Below are positions 18,891 to 20,882 of a DNA stretch of 20,882 bases, piece after piece (the first letter of the stretch is position 1; each line of letters begins with the position of its first letter). Both the position numbers and the translations under genes were made by a program. This DNA is from a virus. The notes under the pieces were generated by a model that ran no database searches, was not told where the DNA came from, and saw only the letters and a program-made list of their open reading frames with translations. The stretch lies in the IMG/VR virus record IMGVR_UViG_3300044616_001507, positions 1-20,882 of that record. One strand, given 5' to 3'.

Positions 18891-19177
18891 TTAACCACAG
18901 AGAACACAGAGAGCACGGAGGGGTTGATCTCAAGGACTGGCGCGAGTGGCTCATGCCCGATCGTCAGGGGATCATCATCGATGGCGAGGATGTGGACCGC
19001 TTGGTTTTCGGCTCGGTCGACGATCTGCGGACTCAAATCAAACTTTCGAACATCCAGGGCACTCAGCGGTGTTTAGCCAATCTGCAAGTGGCGCGCCAGA
19101 TGTGTCTGGACCATGGCTACAAAACCAAGGCGAAGATTTTAGAGGCTGCTATCAAAAAACAGGAGGTCGCGAAATGA
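18887..19177 (+). CDS. Unknown small protein with repeat-derived N-terminus
   Basis: A 96-residue protein starting at ATG 18887 (ATGA overlap, with an AGAGG eight bases upstream). Residues 2-12 (INHREHREHGG) come from three tandem 9-base units. The rest reads LKDWREWLMPDRQGIIIDGE, then VDRLVFGSVDDLRTQIKLSN, and continues as a helical, charged C-terminus (CLANLQVARQMCLDHGYKTK). I do not know the family. A start at ATG 18953 would remove the repeat, and the repeat could therefore be untranslated; the coupling overlap favours the longer version. Confidence 0.5.
   Translation: MINHREHREHGGVDLKDWREWLMPDRQGIIIDGEDVDRLVFGSVDDLRTQIKLSNIQGTQRCLANLQVARQMCLDHGYKTKAKILEAAIKKQEVAK
18894..18920 (+). repeat. 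Tandem 9-base repeat at the gene start
   Basis: ACCACAGAG, AACACAGAG, AGCACGGAG: three contiguous 9-base units. I recall similar CACAGAGAACACAGAG strings as dispersed repeats in several environmental bacterial genomes, which would make this an imported host-type repeat; that recollection is not verified here. Confidence 0.5.
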
Positions 19178-19326
19178 GCGCGTGGGAGGCTGTATTGTTG
19201 TCGTTCATCGCCTTTGGCTCGATGTGGGCCTGCTACTGCATGGGCCAGCGGAATATGTATGACCGCATCCGCCGGATGCAGGAGCGCCGCCAGCGGTGGG
19301 CGGAATGGGAGGATTTCGATGAATAG
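19174..19326 (+). CDS. Micro-gene: 50-residue single-TM protein
   Basis: Starts at ATG 19174 with a strong AGGAGG eight bases before it (19161-19166) and an ATGA overlap. Residues 5-22 are hydrophobic (EAVLLSFIAFGSMWACYC), followed by a basic helix (NMYDRIRRMQERRQRW) that predicts a cytoplasmic C-terminus, and an acidic end. This is a well-marked small membrane protein of unknown role. Confidence 0.55.
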   Translation: MSAWEAVLLSFIAFGSMWACYCMGQRNMYDRIRRMQERRQRWAEWEDFDE

Positions 19327-19516
19327 CCTCGAACTCTCCGAGGACCAAGTCGGCTGCCTGTGCTTGGTCTGCGATGCTTTCGGCCATGCGCGGGTCTCGG
19401 AACTCCTCGATCCGGACCTCGGGCCTGTGTGCGCCGAGTGCTACTTCGACCACTGCCAAATCGCAACCGTGGAACTCCTCTGGCAATGCGCCGCCATTTC
19501 CCCCTCCAAACCCTAA
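19319..19516 (+). CDS. Small zinc-ribbon-like protein
   Basis: A 65-residue protein from ATG 19319, eight bases inside the end of the previous gene, with GGGAGGA upstream. Cysteines are arranged as CLCLVC near residues 13-18 and CAEC near residues 38-41, plus H/C near 45-46. The two C-x2-C pairs predict one structural zinc site. The acidic N-terminus (LELSEDQVG) is unusual. It could be a regulator of transcription or a small adaptor; no DNA-binding signature is visible. Confidence 0.5.
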   Translation: MNSLELSEDQVGCLCLVCDAFGHARVSELLDPDLGPVCAECYFDHCQIATVELLWQCAAISPSKP

Positions 19517-19523
19517 ACCAACT

Positions 19524-19730
19524 ATGAATCACGAAAAAACCGCCGCCCAACTCCTCGCCACGGCCACCGAGCTTTTGGCCACCGCCCAAAAACTCCTGGC
19601 GAAGCCAAATCCTCCCGCTCGTCCGCAACCGCCCCGCCCGCGCCGCCGCCGCCCGCACCCCCACCGGCTCGTCGAGGCCCAAGTCGCCGAGGAATTCGCC
19701 AAGATCCGCGCCCACCTCGCCACCCTATGA
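19524..19730 (+). CDS. Small Pro/Arg-rich protein
   Basis: A 68-residue protein from ATG 19524. The N-terminal helix (AAQLLATATELLATAQKLLA) is an amphipathic 7-residue repeat of ATxLLA type. The middle is an Arg/Pro string (PPARPQPPRPRRRRPHPHR), and the C-terminus is a short helix (QVAEEFAKIRAHLATL). The basic middle suggests binding to nucleic acid or an acidic partner. The stop overlaps the next start by ATGA. Confidence 0.45.
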   Translation: MNHEKTAAQLLATATELLATAQKLLAKPNPPARPQPPRPRRRRPHPHRLVEAQVAEEFAKIRAHLATL

Positions 19731-19876
19731 CGACCAAAATCTCCCACCCTGCTCCAAAAACTCCCAAGGACGAAAAAAAGATCCGGGCCCTGGAGGACAA
19801 GGCCATCGCGCTGCTGCGCCGCTCCGAGGAATTGCGAGCCAAAGCCCACGAACTCATCCGCCAAAGCATGCAATGA
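19727..19876 (+). CDS. Micro-gene: 49-residue charged coiled coil
   Basis: Starts at ATG 19727 (ATGA overlap) and ends at TGA 19874-19876, again overlapping the next ATG. After a polar start (MTTKISHPAPKTPKD) it is one continuous charged helix (EKKIRALEDKAIALLRRSEE, then LRAKAHELIRQSMQ). Very likely translated because of the double coupling, but no function is apparent. Confidence 0.45.
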   Translation: MTTKISHPAPKTPKDEKKIRALEDKAIALLRRSEELRAKAHELIRQSMQ

Positions 19877-20307
19877 TCCGCGAGCCACACTACTACGACG
19901 ACATGAGCGAGATCGACACGGAGGTGGATCTCATTTGCGAGGAAATGGGCGTAGGCTTGGCCCTCGCCCGCCGGATCAAGGAATACAAGGATGCCGCCCT
20001 CTCGGAGAGCGTGGATTGGGAAGTCGCCCAAATCCTTTCCAAGGTGCTCTCAGAATTTACAAGGCCCTGCAAAAACATCCGCGCCAAAGTCTATGGGCTG
20101 ATCTTCGCGGCCGGCCTGGATGAGGCGAACAGCATTCACAGTCAGGCCGAGATCGCGCGGCAGATCGAGTGCACCCGCGCGCTCATCAGCCACTACACGA
20201 CCCAGTGGGCCGACAAGATCCGGCTGGGCGTTTTCAAATTCCGGAAGGCCGAAAGCTCCAGGCAGACCTTCCGCGATGCACAAATCAAGGCCTGGGAGAA
20301 ACGATAG
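19873..20307 (+). CDS. Helix-turn-helix protein
   Basis: A 144-residue protein. The N-terminus is acidic and helical (YYDDMSEIDTEVDLICEEMG). Residues about 92-115 (SQAEIARQIECTRALISHYT) look like a helix-turn-helix with AEIARQIE as the first helix and CTRALISHYT as recognition helix, followed by a basic tail (KFRKAESSRQTFRDAQ). The layout resembles sigma region 4-like or recruitment-type phage DNA-binding proteins. It may switch early or replication genes. The start sits in an ATGA overlap; the stop is four bases before the next gene's ATG. Confidence 0.55.
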   Translation: MIREPHYYDDMSEIDTEVDLICEEMGVGLALARRIKEYKDAALSESVDWEVAQILSKVLSEFTRPCKNIRAKVYGLIFAAGLDEANSIHSQAEIARQIECTRALISHYTTQWADKIRLGVFKFRKAESSRQTFRDAQIKAWEKR

Positions 20308-20311
20308 AATC

Positions 20312-20882
20312 ATGAACAACAACACCACCCTCACCCTACCCGAAGGGCTCTGCACATTTTCACGCGGGGCTCTTGTTTTTACCCGGCCGCCCTCCCAGGA
20401 GGAATGGGAGCAGATCGGCCGCTATGTCCACGCCGCGCGCGGCTCGTCGCTGCGGTGGATGGCGGATTGGCGCATGGAGGGCCGCAGGCAATTCGGCGAT
20501 GAAGTCGTGGCCGAGGCGGAAAAGTCGCTCCAACTCGAATTTAAGGACCTGCGTGCGGCGGAGGCGCTGGAAGCGCTGGAGGGAGCGCGATCAGAGGCAC
20601 TTTCCGATGAACACCACCTGACGCTCTCAAAAGCGCTTGATGGCCTCGGCAAGGCGCGTGAGGAATGGCAACAGGAAGCGAGCAAGTGGCTGCAAGTGGC
20701 GGAGGAATTCGCCCTGACCCCGCTGGAGTTGAAAAAATCGATCAAAGCGGGGGAGGTCGTGCGGGAGGATTCGAGCAAGGGCGGCACGGCCTCGGCGGGC
20801 ACGACGGGCATCCTCACGCTCGAGGCGATTCACATGGATTTCCTGCGCTGGGTGAAGCGGGCGGAGGATGATGGCTTCCCCG
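20312..20882 (+). CDS. Partial protein with a WMADWRMEG...LSDEHH pattern
   Basis: Open frame from ATG 20312 running off the right edge (190 codons visible). After LPEGLCTFSRGALVFTRPPS it reads EEWEQIGRYVHAARGS, RWMADWRMEGRRQFGDEV, then ALSDEHHLTLSKALDGLGKA and FALTPLELKKSIKAGEVV. The W..DW...G...FG and LS.EHH spacing resembles a family of phage and plasmid proteins with a helical domain of regulatory or ParB-like character that I have seen near replication modules, though I cannot name it with certainty. The end is missing, so domain content beyond residue 190 is unknown. Confidence 0.55.
   Translation, partial: MNNNTTLTLPEGLCTFSRGALVFTRPPSQEEWEQIGRYVHAARGSSLRWMADWRMEGRRQFGDEVVAEAEKSLQLEFKDLRAAEALEALEGARSEALSDEHHLTLSKALDGLGKAREEWQQEASKWLQVAEEFALTPLELKKSIKAGEVVREDSSKGGTASAGTTGILTLEAIHMDFLRWVKRAEDDGFP

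Overview
The window is a GC-rich stretch of a tailed (siphovirus-like) bacteriophage or prophage, read almost entirely on the + strand. The order is the classic late-gene order: end of an upstream gene, head-tail joining and tail-terminator genes, a probable tail tube gene, a tail-chaperone pair joined by a -1 frameshift, the tape measure gene, a long run of baseplate, fibre and adhesin genes, a lysis cassette, then a cluster of small genes with regulatory proteins. No integrase, terminase, tRNA or CRISPR array is visible. The host cannot be fixed from sequence alone. High GC, few Shine-Dalgarno sites and tandem heptamer repeats would fit an environmental Verrucomicrobiota- or Planctomycetota-like host, but that is inference.

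Layout. 1-5683: upstream gene end and terminator, head-tail connector, terminator protein, tube, chaperones (slippery heptamer G GGA AAC at 2210-2216), an unknown minor protein and an 865-residue tape measure. 5689-14978: tail tip and fibre region, a mosaic of GC-rich adaptors and AT-rich inserts. The genes at 6942-7884 are bracketed by heptamer repeat arrays, and a C-terminal domain is shared between the genes at 10008 and 12013. 14975-16326: lysis cassette with a one-TM coiled-coil protein, a small holin, a lipoprotein and a zinc amidase. 16328-17743: small genes, a metallophosphoesterase and a helix-turn-helix protein. 17740-18376 (minus): a ribbon-helix-helix (RHH) protein and a secreted protein. 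18581-20882: a second, divergent RHH protein followed by a tightly overlapping chain of micro-genes and a partial regulatory or replication-type gene.

The strongest candidates for something new are: (1) two divergent RHH genes whose start codons each abut a different palindromic operator-like element; (2) a recurring element, consensus TTTGACACCCGCC, in five + strand gene gaps and once in reverse orientation in the divergent control region; (3) an AT-shifted tail gene cassette bracketed by heptamer arrays; (4) a textbook lambda G/GT-type -1 frameshift. Translation appears to depend mostly on coupling (ATGA, GTGA and TGATG overlaps) or on unstructured CA-rich leaders, with strong Shine-Dalgarno sites at only a few genes.
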